Part shown: piece after piece, positions 1 through 7,032 of the stretch
How positions within the stretch are numbered: position 1 is the first letter of the stretch
Layout of the letters: each line of letters begins with the position of its first letter
Assembly: GCA_937876395.1 (NCBI GenBank)
Contig: CALEIM010000156.1
Span: 1-22,934 of the forward strand
Origin: an uncultured Wenzhouxiangella sp.
GTDB taxonomy: Bacteria > Pseudomonadota > Gammaproteobacteria > Xanthomonadales > Wenzhouxiangellaceae
Direction of reading: 5' to 3'
DNA: 22,934 nucleotides
Notes under the pieces: generated by a model
The model's input: the letters and a program-made list of their open reading frames with translations, nothing else
The model's database searches: none
Told to the model about the DNA's origin: nothing
Position numbers and translations under genes: made by a program

Positions 1-96
1 GGCTATCTGGTGCCTGCCCTGGCCAACTACGCCACCGCCCTGGAGCTGCCGGCCAGCGAGCGGCAACGTAAACCCGGACTGTTCCAGCGCGGATGA
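1..96 (+). CDS. C-terminal end of an unidentified protein (partial)
   Basis: An open frame enters from the left edge in frame 1 and ends at a TGA at 94-96. Only the last 31 residues are visible; they start GYLVPALANYATALEL and finish in a basic tail (SERQRKPGLFQRG). The stop overlaps the srkA start as ATGA, the usual sign of translational coupling in an operon, and this is the main reason to believe the frame is real. The fragment is too short for me to assign a family. Confidence 0.55.
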   Translation, partial: GYLVPALANYATALELPASERQRKPGLFQRG

Positions 97-1088
97 TGGA
101 CAGCCAGCCGCGACCATTCGCCGACCTGACGCCCGATGCCGTCCTGGGCTCGCTGGAATCGCTGGGCCTGCGTTGCGATGGCCGGCTGCTGGCGCTCAAC
201 AGTTTTGAAAATCGTGTCTGGCAGGTTGGGCTGGAATCCGCAAAGCCCGTGGTGGTCAAGTTCTACCGGCCCGGCCGCTGGAGCGATGCGGCCATTGCCG
301 AAGAGCATGCCTTTGCCATCGAGCTGGCCGAAGCCGGCCTGTCGATGGTCGCCCCGCTGCTGATTGACGGACGCAGCCTTCATCATCATCAGGGCTTTCG
401 CCTGGCGGTGTTTCCACGCCGCGGCGGCCATGCGCCCGAACCGGCTCACGAGCCCACCCTGCGCCAGATCGGTCGAACCCTGGGACGCCTGCACGCCATT
501 GGTGCGGCCGGGACTTTCAGCCATCGCCCTGAGCTGACCATCGCCGAACGCGGCCGCGAGCCGGTCGCCTGGCTGATTGAAAACCGCTGGCTGCCAGCCC
601 ATCTGGAAGACGCGTTTGCCACCTTGGCCGAACACCTGCTGGAAGCCGTGAGCACGGCATTTGATCGCGCCGGCGAGTACCGCCGCATCCGTCTGCACGG
701 CGACTGTCACCCCGGCAATATCCTGTGGCGCGACGATCAGGCCCATTTTGTCGATCTGGACGACTGTCTGTGCGGCCCGGCCATTCAGGACTTGTGGATG
801 CTGATCTCCGGCGAGCGCAGAGACCGCGAACGCCAGTTCGGCTGGCTGCTGGAAGAGTACCGCCTGTTCCACGATTTTGACCCGCGCGAGCTGCAGCTAG
901 TCGAGGCCCTGCGCACCCTGCGGATTATTCATTACCAGGCCTGGCTGGCGCGCCGCTGGGATGATCCGGCCTTCCCGGCCGCCTTCCCGTGGTTTGGCGA
1001 GGACCGCCACTGGGAAAATGTCATCGGCCAGCTACGCGAACAGTTGGGCGAACTCGCGGAGCCGGCGCTGCAACTGCTGGATCACTGA
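93..1088 (+). CDS. srkA: SrkA (YihE) stress-response Ser/Thr protein kinase
   Basis: A 331-residue protein, close to the 328 residues of E. coli SrkA/YihE. It has the aminoglycoside-phosphotransferase/protein-kinase-like fold of that family. The catalytic loop HGDCHPGNILW puts the catalytic Asp at D204 and the Mg-binding Asn at N209. The metal-binding segment FVDLDDCLCGPAIQDLWML follows at D221, D223 and D224, and an N-terminal nucleotide-binding region contains SFENRVWQVG. In E. coli this cytoplasmic kinase counters stress-induced cell death and acts in Cpx-linked envelope stress responses; that role is carried over by homology. The chosen ATG overlaps the upstream stop, and a second ATG three bases on is possible. 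In E. coli the gene precedes dsbA. Here it is followed by an unrelated efflux operon, so the context does not add to the function. Confidence 0.93.
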   Translation: MMDSQPRPFADLTPDAVLGSLESLGLRCDGRLLALNSFENRVWQVGLESAKPVVVKFYRPGRWSDAAIAEEHAFAIELAEAGLSMVAPLLIDGRSLHHHQGFRLAVFPRRGGHAPEPAHEPTLRQIGRTLGRLHAIGAAGTFSHRPELTIAERGREPVAWLIENRWLPAHLEDAFATLAEHLLEAVSTAFDRAGEYRRIRLHGDCHPGNILWRDDQAHFVDLDDCLCGPAIQDLWMLISGERRDRERQFGWLLEEYRLFHDFDPRELQLVEALRTLRIIHYQAWLARRWDDPAFPAAFPWFGEDRHWENVIGQLREQLGELAEPALQLLDH

Positions 1089-1140
1089 CCACGGCTGCTT
1101 TCGCTCTTTGGTTCAGCGGTTTTTAACTGCGCCAGATTAA

Positions 1141-1169
1141 TTGACCGGTCGGTCAGTCAATGCTAGGAT
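1141..1169 (+). promoter_or_regulatory. tetR promoter overlapped by an operator-like repeat
   Basis: A -35 box TTGACC (1141-1146), a 17-bp spacer and a -10 box TAGGAT (1164-1169) fit a sigma-70 promoter. The symmetric element TTGACCGGTCGGTCAGTCAA (1141-1160) covers the -35 box and most of the spacer, where a TetR-family dimer would block polymerase and give autorepression. Transcription would begin about 1175-1177, at or next to the tetR ATG (1177), so the mRNA could be leaderless. Alternatively the AGGA at 1165-1168 serves as a Shine-Dalgarno for a transcript that starts upstream. Operator function is inferred. Confidence 0.6.
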
Positions 1170-1176
1170 TCACCCC

Positions 1177-1800
1177 ATGAACGAGGCAGTCACCCGTGAT
1201 CCTGACCTGACCCGTGCGCGCATTCTGAAAGCGGCTTTCGAGCTGTTCGTGGAACGCGGCTTTGCGGCTGTGAGCATGCGCGAGCTGGCCGCCGCATCGG
1301 AGGTGACCAAGAGTCTGATCCATCACCACTTCGGCACCAAGGAAGGCCTGTGGGAAGCCGTCAAGCAGACCGCTTTCGAGCGCTATTACGAAAGTCAGAA
1401 AGACGAGCTTGTGGAGGCAAAAGCGGCTGATCCGGAACTGCTGAGAAACGGCGTGATCCGCTATTTCCGCTTTCTGCAGCAAAACCCGCAGGTGGTTCGT
1501 TTGTTCACCTGGGTGCATCTGGAAGGCGACACCAGCTGTAGTGAGTTGGACGGTGAACTGGTCGCGCTTGGCGCGCACCGCGTGCGCGAGGCCCAGCAAG
1601 CCGGGCTGCTGCGCGCCGATGTCAACCCGACCCACGTCGTGGCCATTTTTATTCATAGCTGCACCCAGTGGTTTGAGGTGAAATCCCAGCACCAGCACTG
1701 GGAGGGCATGGGCAGCGACGCGCAGTATCTGGACGATTTTCTCGCCATTTTCATGGACGGCCTGAAGCCGCCCCCCACCACCGCCGACCAAACCCTCTAA
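1177..1800 (+). CDS. TetR/AcrR-family transcriptional repressor of the efflux operon
   Basis: A 207-residue protein with a typical TetR N-terminal helix-turn-helix at about residues 12-60 (TRARILKAAFELFVERGFAAVSMRELAAASEVTKSLIHHHFGTKEGLWEAV). A helical ligand-binding and dimerisation domain follows. The ATG at 1177 is preferred to the upstream in-frame TTG at 1141 because that TTG lies in the -35/operator element and would add residues before the conserved start. The stop is 17 bases before the start of the membrane-fusion gene, so the three genes 1177-5953 look like one operon. The operator-like element TGACCGGTCGRYCAGT occurs both over its promoter and just inside the next gene. This supports a role as local repressor of the pump, inactivated by a pump substrate. 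The inducer cannot be read from the sequence. Confidence 0.9.
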   Translation: MNEAVTRDPDLTRARILKAAFELFVERGFAAVSMRELAAASEVTKSLIHHHFGTKEGLWEAVKQTAFERYYESQKDELVEAKAADPELLRNGVIRYFRFLQQNPQVVRLFTWVHLEGDTSCSELDGELVALGAHRVREAQQAGLLRADVNPTHVVAIFIHSCTQWFEVKSQHQHWEGMGSDAQYLDDFLAIFMDGLKPPPTTADQTL

Positions 1801-1804
1801 TCCT

Positions 1805-1820
1805 GAGGAGAGCCATTTTG
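1805..1820 (+). promoter_or_regulatory. Ribosome binding site that fixes a TTG start
   Basis: GAGGAG at 1805-1810 lies 7 bases before TTG at 1818. There is no ATG or GTG in frame before 1911, and an ATG-1911 start would leave a signal peptide far too short. The site therefore decides in favour of TTG as the start codon of the adaptor lipoprotein. Confidence 0.7.
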
Positions 1821-2942
1821 GATCCGATCTTCCAAACAACTGACCGGTCGACCAGTTCACCTGCTGGCCGATGCCATCGACCACCCGCGCTGGCGGCATT
1901 GAGCGCCCTGATGCTGCTTGCCGTGGCCTGCACCGGCCAGCCGGACGCTGAATACCCATCTGCAGCCAATGGCCAGCCGGTTCGAATCGCCCCGGTAGAC
2001 CACGAGCACGCGCCGAGCCGGGTTCGTCTGCCCGGCGTAGTGCGTTCGATTGAACGGGCCGAATTGGCCTTCATGCACTCCGGCCATCTGGCCGAACGTC
2101 TGGTGCGGCGCGGTGAGCCGGTTGCGGCCGGCCAGGCGCTGGCCATTCTGCACAATCCAGCGCTGATGCCGGGCGTGGCGGCGGCCGACGCGCGTCGGCG
2201 CGAGCTCGACGAGCAAATCGAACACTATGAGCGCGAAACTCGGCGCCTTGAAAACCTGCACCAGCGCGGCCTCATCGCCACCGCCGAGCTGGATCGCACG
2301 CGCGCCCAGCGCAACGCTGCCCGCCAGGCGCGCGAGCAGGTTCAGGCCAGTCTAGATGAAGCGCGCGAGCAGTTGGCCGAAGCAACGCTCAGAGCACCCT
2401 TCTCCGGCCAGGTGGTCAGCCTGCCGGTTGAAGTCGGGCAGTTTGTCCGCCCCGGTCAGACCATCGTTTCGATCAGCGCGCCGGACCGGCTGGAAGTTGC
2501 GCTGCATCTATCCACCCGCCAGGCGACGGGTGTGCAGATCGGCGATGAAGCGCTTTTGATTTCGCTGGCCGGCGGTCCGCGCCTGGCCGGAACCATTCGA
2601 GAAATCGGCCTGACCGCACCGGGCCAGCTCGCCGAAACCATCATCAATCTGCCCGCCTCAGCATGGCCCGAATGGCGCCCCGGACAGGCCGTCCACGTCG
2701 AACTGGCCCACTCGGGTGAGGCACGTTTGCGCCTGCCCGTCGACGCTCTGCTCGACAAGGGCAGCGGCCAGCCGTATGTGTTTCGGCTGCGTGGCGATCA
2801 GGCCGAACGGGTCGAAGTCCATCCCGGCGAACTGACAGGCCGATGGCTGCGCGTAGATGCTGAGCTGCAGGCGGATGATCAGGTGATCGTCGCCGGCCAC
2901 GGCCAGCTACTCGACGGTGATCGGGTACGCGTGCTGCCATGA
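1818..2942 (+). CDS. RND efflux periplasmic adaptor (membrane fusion) lipoprotein
   Basis: A 374-residue protein of the HlyD/AcrA-type membrane-fusion family. The N-terminus has a basic segment, a hydrophobic stretch (about residues 24-37) and a candidate lipid-anchored Cys38 in LLAVAC; the residue three before Cys is Ala, not Leu, so lipidation is probable but not textbook. The order is then: first half of the biotinyl-lipoyl domain (GHLAERLVRRGEPVAAGQALAIL), a coiled-coil hairpin of charged heptads (about 117-190, with RGLIATAELDRTRAQRNAARQ), and the second lipoyl half (LRAPFSGQVVSLPVEVGQFVRPGQ). Beta-barrel and membrane-proximal domains come last. It would link the permease to an outer-membrane channel, which is not encoded here. 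Its stop overlaps the permease start as ATGA, indicating coupled translation. The TTG start at 1818 is chosen because of the strong GAGGAG site. Confidence 0.9.
   Translation: MDPIFQTTDRSTSSPAGRCHRPPALAALSALMLLAVACTGQPDAEYPSAANGQPVRIAPVDHEHAPSRVRLPGVVRSIERAELAFMHSGHLAERLVRRGEPVAAGQALAILHNPALMPGVAAADARRRELDEQIEHYERETRRLENLHQRGLIATAELDRTRAQRNAARQAREQVQASLDEAREQLAEATLRAPFSGQVVSLPVEVGQFVRPGQTIVSISAPDRLEVALHLSTRQATGVQIGDEALLISLAGGPRLAGTIREIGLTAPGQLAETIINLPASAWPEWRPGQAVHVELAHSGEARLRLPVDALLDKGSGQPYVFRLRGDQAERVEVHPGELTGRWLRVDAELQADDQVIVAGHGQLLDGDRVRVLP
1838..1857 (+). promoter_or_regulatory. Second operator-like element inside the adaptor gene
   Basis: AACTGACCGGTCGACCAGTT has perfect 5-bp outer arms (AACTG/CAGTT) and contains the 14-bp near-palindrome 1843-1856. 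It shares the 16-mer pattern TGACCGGTCGRYCAGT with the element over the tetR promoter (1142-1157 versus 1841-1856), with 14 of 16 bases identical. It falls on codons 7-14 of the adaptor gene. I see no good promoter placed around it. It is likely a second site for the same TetR protein; this is inference. Confidence 0.5.
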
Positions 2943-5900
2943 AGCTGATTGAAGCGGCACTGGATCGTTCACGTCTGCTGCTGACCGCCGTTTTCATGCT
3001 GTCGGCCATTGGCCTTGCGGCCTGGTTCGGCATGGATCGCCAGGAAGACCCGTTTTTCCCGTTCCGCTACGGCAATGTCCAGGTGAGCTGGCCGGGCGCC
3101 GAGGCTTCGGAAATCGAGCGCCTGGTGCTCAATCCGCTCGAAGAGGAAATTGCCGGCATCGAAGAGGTGCAGGAAATCCGCGGCACCGCCCGGCTCGGAT
3201 TTGCTCATGTGATCGTCGGCATGCATCAGCACGTCTACGATACGGACGCCGTGTGGGACCGCATCCGGGTGGCCGTGGCGCGCGCCCAGGCACGCTTTCC
3301 GGACGGCGCAGGCCAGGCCCGAATCGAAGACCGGTCGATGGAAACCCACGGCATTGTGCTGGCCGTGACCGGATCGGACGATCTGCTCGAACTACTTGCT
3401 GGCGCGCGCAAACTCCGGCGCGAGCTGTTCCGTATTCCCGACATCGGGCGCATCGACCTGCTCGCTGATCCCGGTGAAGTGCTGGTGATTCACCTCGACG
3501 ATGCCCGCGCCCTGGCTGCGGGTATTGATGTCGACTCCCTGGCGCGGCAGATCGCCGAGCGCAACCGGGTCATCCCCGGCGGCAGCCTGATCAGCGGCGA
3601 ACGCAGCCTGGTGCTGCGACCGCAGAGCGATTTTGACAGCCTTGAGCAGCTCCGTGAAACGCCCATTCGCACGGCCAGCGGCCAGCTCGTCACTCTGAGC
3701 GAAATCGCTACCATCGAGCTCGGCCCCGAGCAGCCGCCAACGACGCGTATGTGGTCCGACGGCCAAGCGGCTGTGGGCCTGGGCATTGTCATCCCCGAAA
3801 ACCGCCTCAATGCGGTGCGCTTTGGCCACAACCTGCGTGAACTGCTGGCTGAACTGGCGCCCGCTTATGCTCCGCTGCAAATCCAGGAGATGTTCTATCA
3901 GCCGCGCTGGGTTGAAAAGCGTCTGAGCGAGCTGGGCCGCTCGCTGCTGCTTGGCGTACTCATTTTGGCGGCATTGCTGCTGCTGACGATGGGCCCAAGG
4001 CTGGGGCTGGTGGTGGCCAGCCTGTTGCCCATCGTCACCTTGAGCGCCGTGGCAATCTACGCCATGGGCGGCGGCGTGCTCCACCAGATCGCCGTGGCTG
4101 GCCTGGTGATCGCACTGGGCATGCTGGTCGACAATGCCATCGTCATCGTCGAGAACCTGCAGTGGCATATCGATCAGGGCAAACAGCGCGCCCAGGCCGC
4201 CGCCGCCGCGGTGTCTGAACTGGCTGCACCGCTGGCCGCAGCAACCGCAACCACGTTGGCCGCATTTGCCCCGCTGCTTCTGGCGCGCGGCGATACAGCC
4301 GATTTCACCCGGGCCATTCCGGTGATGGTCATGCTGGTGCTGTTGATCAGCTATGTGTATGCGGTGCTGATCGCGCCCATCCTGGCAGCGAAAGTGCTGC
4401 GTCCAAATCAGGCGCACGGTGCAGCGAAACTGGAGGAAATCGGCCATCGCCTGGGCCACTTCGCAGTCACCCACTCCCGGCCCGTCCTGGTCGCAACGCT
4501 TATTCTGATTATGGCCACCGCGGCATTGAGCGGCTTCATCCAGCGCGATTTCTTTCCGAGCACGGATCGCAACCAGCTCATCGTCGACCTGTACTTTGCC
4601 GAAGGCACCCAACTTGAACACACCGCTTTGCATGGCAGTGATCTGGCCGAATCCCTGCGTGCCCTGCCGGAAGTTCAGCAGGTCCATCAGTTCGCCGGAT
4701 TCAGCGGCCCGCGTTACTACTACAACCTGGTCCAAATTCCCCGCTCACCGCACCTGTCCCGTCTGGTGGTATTCACTGACGACGACAGTCAGCTCCCGGC
4801 GGTCATGAACTGGATTGATCGGTATGGGCCGGAGCGCATTCCCGGCGCCGAAATCGTCGCCCAGCGGCTGGGCCAGGGCCCGGCGGTCGAGGCGCCGATT
4901 GAGATTCGGCTGTATGGAGACGATCCCGCCGAACTGGCCCATGCCAGCCGCCAGGTGCTGGCCGCCGTGCGCGCAACGCCGGGGACACGCGATGCGCGCG
5001 ACACGCTCGGCCAGGGGTTACCCACCCTGAATCTGCGTATTGATGATGCCCAGGCGGCCCGCTATGGCATCGAGCGGGCCGATATTGCCGCCGTCATCGC
5101 ACGCGCCAGCCTTGGCGAGCAAATTTCAAGCTGGCGGCTCGGCCGTGAACCGGTGCCGATGCGCATTCGCAGCCCCGAAGGACAGGATCTGCCGGAGCAC
5201 GCCCTGGCCGGTTTGCAAATCGCCACCAGCAGCGGGCTCGCGCCGCTGGATCAGTTTGTCGAGTTCGAGCTGAATCTCCAGCCGGCGGTGATTCTGCATC
5301 GCGATCTGCAGCGCATGACCTCGGTGCTGGCTGAAACCGACGATGCAGTCAGCTACAGCCAGATCGCCGTTGAGCTCAAACCACGCCTGGATGCACTTGA
5401 ACTGCCGCCCGGGGTTCGACTGGAACACGGCGGTTTTGCCGCCGAAGCCGACAGCGCCAACAGCGCGCTGCTCCGGTCGCTGCCGATCGGCGTTGTCCTG
5501 CTGATTGGCTTTCTGCTGTGGCAGTTCAATTCACTGCGCCTGGTGGCACTGGTGCTGCTGACCATACCGCTGGCGGCCATCGGCGTGATCCCGGGCCTGA
5601 TTCTGACCGGCCAGCCGTTCAGCTTTACGGCCACGCTCGGTGTGGTCGCATTGATCGGCGTCGTGGTCAACAACTCCATTGTCCTGATCGACCTGATGCA
5701 ACGCCAGCGCCGCGCCGGCCTGAGCATTGATCAGGCCGTATCAAGCGCCGTAGGCCGGCGCATTCGACCGATACTCCTGACCACGGCGACCACCGTGGTC
5801 GGGCTGCTACCGCTGACCTTCACCGATTCAACCCTGTGGCCGCCCATGGCCTGGGCAATCATCACCGGCCTGCTCGCCTCGACCCTGCTGACCCTGATGG

Positions 5901-5953
5901 TCATCCCGGCGGCCTACCGACTGATCGCCCACCGCACGGACTATTCGATGTAA
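2939..5953 (+). CDS. RND-family efflux permease
   Basis: A 1004-residue inner-membrane proton antiporter, slightly shorter than AcrB (1049). It shows the duplicated RND plan: TM1 near residues 13-32, a large periplasmic porter domain, a TM2-6 block (about 330-480), TM7 near 525, a second periplasmic domain and a TM8-12 block (about 845-995). In TM4 the proton-relay region reads GMLVDNAIVIVEN, so only one of the two AcrB Asp residues is kept (D398, then N399). In TM10 the AcrB Lys-Asn pair is replaced by N911-N912 (GVVVNNSIVLID). This marks it as outside the classical AcrB/MexB group; similar motifs exist in other RND permeases. It is the last gene of the tetR-adaptor-permease operon. Its last 13 bases overlap the end of the opposing lipoprotein gene. 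The substrate cannot be predicted. Confidence 0.92.
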   Translation: MKLIEAALDRSRLLLTAVFMLSAIGLAAWFGMDRQEDPFFPFRYGNVQVSWPGAEASEIERLVLNPLEEEIAGIEEVQEIRGTARLGFAHVIVGMHQHVYDTDAVWDRIRVAVARAQARFPDGAGQARIEDRSMETHGIVLAVTGSDDLLELLAGARKLRRELFRIPDIGRIDLLADPGEVLVIHLDDARALAAGIDVDSLARQIAERNRVIPGGSLISGERSLVLRPQSDFDSLEQLRETPIRTASGQLVTLSEIATIELGPEQPPTTRMWSDGQAAVGLGIVIPENRLNAVRFGHNLRELLAELAPAYAPLQIQEMFYQPRWVEKRLSELGRSLLLGVLILAALLLLTMGPRLGLVVASLLPIVTLSAVAIYAMGGGVLHQIAVAGLVIALGMLVDNAIVIVENLQWHIDQGKQRAQAAAAAVSELAAPLAAATATTLAAFAPLLLARGDTADFTRAIPVMVMLVLLISYVYAVLIAPILAAKVLRPNQAHGAAKLEEIGHRLGHFAVTHSRPVLVATLILIMATAALSGFIQRDFFPSTDRNQLIVDLYFAEGTQLEHTALHGSDLAESLRALPEVQQVHQFAGFSGPRYYYNLVQIPRSPHLSRLVVFTDDDSQLPAVMNWIDRYGPERIPGAEIVAQRLGQGPAVEAPIEIRLYGDDPAELAHASRQVLAAVRATPGTRDARDTLGQGLPTLNLRIDDAQAARYGIERADIAAVIARASLGEQISSWRLGREPVPMRIRSPEGQDLPEHALAGLQIATSSGLAPLDQFVEFELNLQPAVILHRDLQRMTSVLAETDDAVSYSQIAVELKPRLDALELPPGVRLEHGGFAAEADSANSALLRSLPIGVVLLIGFLLWQFNSLRLVALVLLTIPLAAIGVIPGLILTGQPFSFTATLGVVALIGVVVNNSIVLIDLMQRQRRAGLSIDQAVSSAVGRRIRPILLTTATTVVGLLPLTFTDSTLWPPMAWAIITGLLASTLLTLMVIPAAYRLIAHRTDYSM

Positions 5954-6336
5954 CTTAAATGCCGCTGTATATCGCCCGCCAGATTGCTTATCCAGCTATT
6001 GAAATTGGAGTGAATATGCTCCGTGCCGCCAACCCGCTCATAGTCGAGATTATGTGAATCGACATACGTCAGGCTGACCTGATTGGCGTCATAGCGAATA
6101 CCTACCCGGGCAAAATGGCTGCGCACGTGCAGATCAGCCACAATCCGGCCGTCGCTGCGCTCGTGCACCGACCAGCCACGGCTACGCATGGAGTCAAGAA
6201 TGGCCTGCTCAACATCGGCCACGCTGGCCACGGCCGGAACGTTGACCTGGCGCGGACTGTCCAGCACCGGCGCTGACGCGCAGGCCGCAACCAACAGCGT
6301 AAACAAGACTACAACCAACAGTTTTTGCATCGACAT
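5941..6336 (-). CDS. Small hypothetical lipoprotein
   Basis: A protein of about 131 residues with a clear lipoprotein signal: MSMQKLLVVVLFTLLVAAC, where LVAAC is a good lipobox. The mature part starts with a short linker and continues with one compact domain of about 100 residues (VADVEQAILDSMRSRGWSVHERSDGRIVADLHVRSHFARVGIRYDANQVSLTYVDSHNL). Its alternating pattern suggests a helix followed by a beta-sheet. I do not recognise a named family. ATG at 6336 is chosen because GGGAGGG lies at proper distance upstream on the minus strand; TTG at 6342 and ATG at 6330 are alternatives. It is convergent with the RND permease gene, overlapping it by 13 bases, and divergent from tRNA-Val. Only the lipid anchor is well supported. 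Confidence 0.8.
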   Translation of the reverse strand: MSMQKLLVVVLFTLLVAACASAPVLDSPRQVNVPAVASVADVEQAILDSMRSRGWSVHERSDGRIVADLHVRSHFARVGIRYDANQVSLTYVDSHNLDYERVGGTEHIHSNFNSWISNLAGDIQRHLSYIE

Positions 6337-6394
6337 GATCAATTCCCTCCCGATTCATCAATCCGTGCAGAATACCACCACAAACAATCCGCGC

Positions 6395-6423
6395 TTGCCG
6401 CCAGCCGCGCTGGCGCCTAAAAT
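6395..6423 (+). promoter_or_regulatory. Promoter of tRNA-Val
   Basis: TTGCCG (6395-6400), a 17-bp spacer and TAAAAT (6418-6423, five of six consensus bases) place the transcription start a few bases before the tRNA at 6434. The spacing is ideal and no other gene follows for 500 bases. Confidence 0.6.
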
Positions 6424-6433
6424 AGCCATCTTC

Positions 6434-6508
6434 GGGCGATTAGCTCAGCGGGAGAGCACTGCCTTCACACGGCAGGGGTCGCTGGTTCGATCCCAGCATC
6501 GCCCACCA
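6434..6508 (+). tRNA. tRNA-Val (anticodon CAC)
   Basis: A complete 75-nt cloverleaf with encoded CCA. The acceptor stem is GGGCGAT (6434-6440) with ATCGCCC (6498-6504). The D arm is TAGCTCAGCGGGAGAGCA. The anticodon stem CTGCC/GGCAG encloses loop TTCACAC, giving anticodon CAC for GUG valine codons. The T arm is GCTGG-TTCGATC-CCAGC, followed by CCA at 6506-6508. Nothing looks damaged. The sequence downstream changes in character, which fits a tRNA used as an integration site, but no duplicated tRNA 3' end is visible in the window. Confidence 0.97.
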
Positions 6509-6520
6509 AGTAAAACAAGG

Positions 6521-6553
6521 GCTTGGCCCGTCGCTTCGGCGGGCCTTTTTCTT
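6521..6553 (+). terminator. Rho-independent terminator of tRNA-Val
   Basis: GGCCCG (6525-6530) pairs with CGGGCC (6540-6545) around a 9-nt loop that includes CTTCGG. It is followed directly by TTTTTCTTT. It starts about a dozen bases after the tRNA CCA end. Confidence 0.85.
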
Positions 6554-6557
6554 TCTA

Positions 6558-6606
6558 TACGGCCAAGTACGGCAAGGCCAATTTGGCGTACGGCAACCGG
6601 TACGGC
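6558..6606. repeat. Four TACGGC repeats at near helical-turn spacing
   Basis: TACGGC occurs at 6558, 6568, 6589 and 6601, giving spacings of 10, 21 and 12 bp. A small palindrome GCCAATTTGGC lies between copies 2 and 3 (about 6577-6587). The phase puts all copies on roughly one face of the helix, as in iterons or arm-type protein binding sites. No gene covers them. Binding is speculation. Confidence 0.4.
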
Positions 6607-6728
6607 AGAATCTGGATGCTCTTGTATCCGCACGCTGGTGCCAACCATCACTGCATGGCCCAGTGTAGCCGGGCCTACATGAAGCGCCTAGAGACAAGCT
6701 GAATGTGGCAATACTTCCGATGGCATTG

Positions 6729-6891
6729 GCCCGGATCTTTCACGAATTCCGGCCGCCCTCGCTCGTCCCTTGCCCGCAGGCGGAATTTTCCTCAGTCGGG
6801 CGTATGGCCTGATACGCCACTTCTTCGGAAAATCCCATGTGCGAACAATGTCCTGCGCGATCATCGCGCGAATTCAATGAAAGATCCGGGC
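6729..6891. repeat. 163-bp concentric imperfect palindrome (MITE-like or structured RNA)
   Basis: Three inverted-repeat blocks share one centre near 6809. The outer arms 6729-6749 and 6870-6891 match as GCCCGGATCTTTCA plus GAATTC, broken by one small indel. The middle arms are 6782-6791 and 6827-6836 (9 of 10 pairs). The apical stem is GGCGTAT (6799-6805)/ATACGCC (6812-6818) with a 6-nt loop. The stretches between blocks are partly complementary. A separate 15-bp palindrome GCGCGATCATCGCGC sits at 6855-6869. The trinucleotide TGG flanks both sides (6727-6729 and 6892-6894) and could be a short target duplication, but this is weak. The rest of the 6554-7032 gap holds no gene that I can support. 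Confidence 0.7.
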
Positions 6892-6992
6892 TGGTAAGTC
6901 CGAGATTTCGTTGATCGCTGCGAGTACGGTCTGAAATGAGGGTGACCTAAGTTTTCGCTGAGTTTTCTACCTCGGTTATCTGAGCAAGTAGC

Positions 6993-6998
6993 TATAAT
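6993..6998 (+). promoter_or_regulatory. Possible -10 box upstream of the orphan lipoprotein gene
   Basis: A perfect TATAAT stands 35 bases before the ATG at 7033. No convincing -35 box is found 16-18 bp upstream (the region reads CTCGGT), so the promoter may be weak or activator-dependent. Confidence 0.35.
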
Positions 6999-7032
6999 GC
7001 GGGCCGGTTAGAGGGAATCGTGCAGCAGGTAT

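Noticed and set aside
27..872. 281-codon open frame on the minus strand over srkA
   Set aside because: It is antisense to a recognised kinase and has no family resemblance.
1089..1140. Terminator after srkA
   Set aside because: A T-rich stretch (GGTTTTTAAC) exists, but no stable stem precedes it.
3392..4735. 447-codon open frame on the minus strand within the permease gene
   Set aside because: Its translation is rich in Gln, His and Arg with no domain, and it lies opposite a well-supported RND gene; it is a shadow produced by high GC.
6188..6682. 164-codon open frame across tRNA-Val
   Set aside because: It reads through a complete tRNA and its terminator and is antisense to the small lipoprotein; not a gene.
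6703..6897. 64-codon open frame in the gap after tRNA-Val
   Set aside because: It runs through the 163-bp palindrome, has no ribosome site and no recognisable protein sequence.
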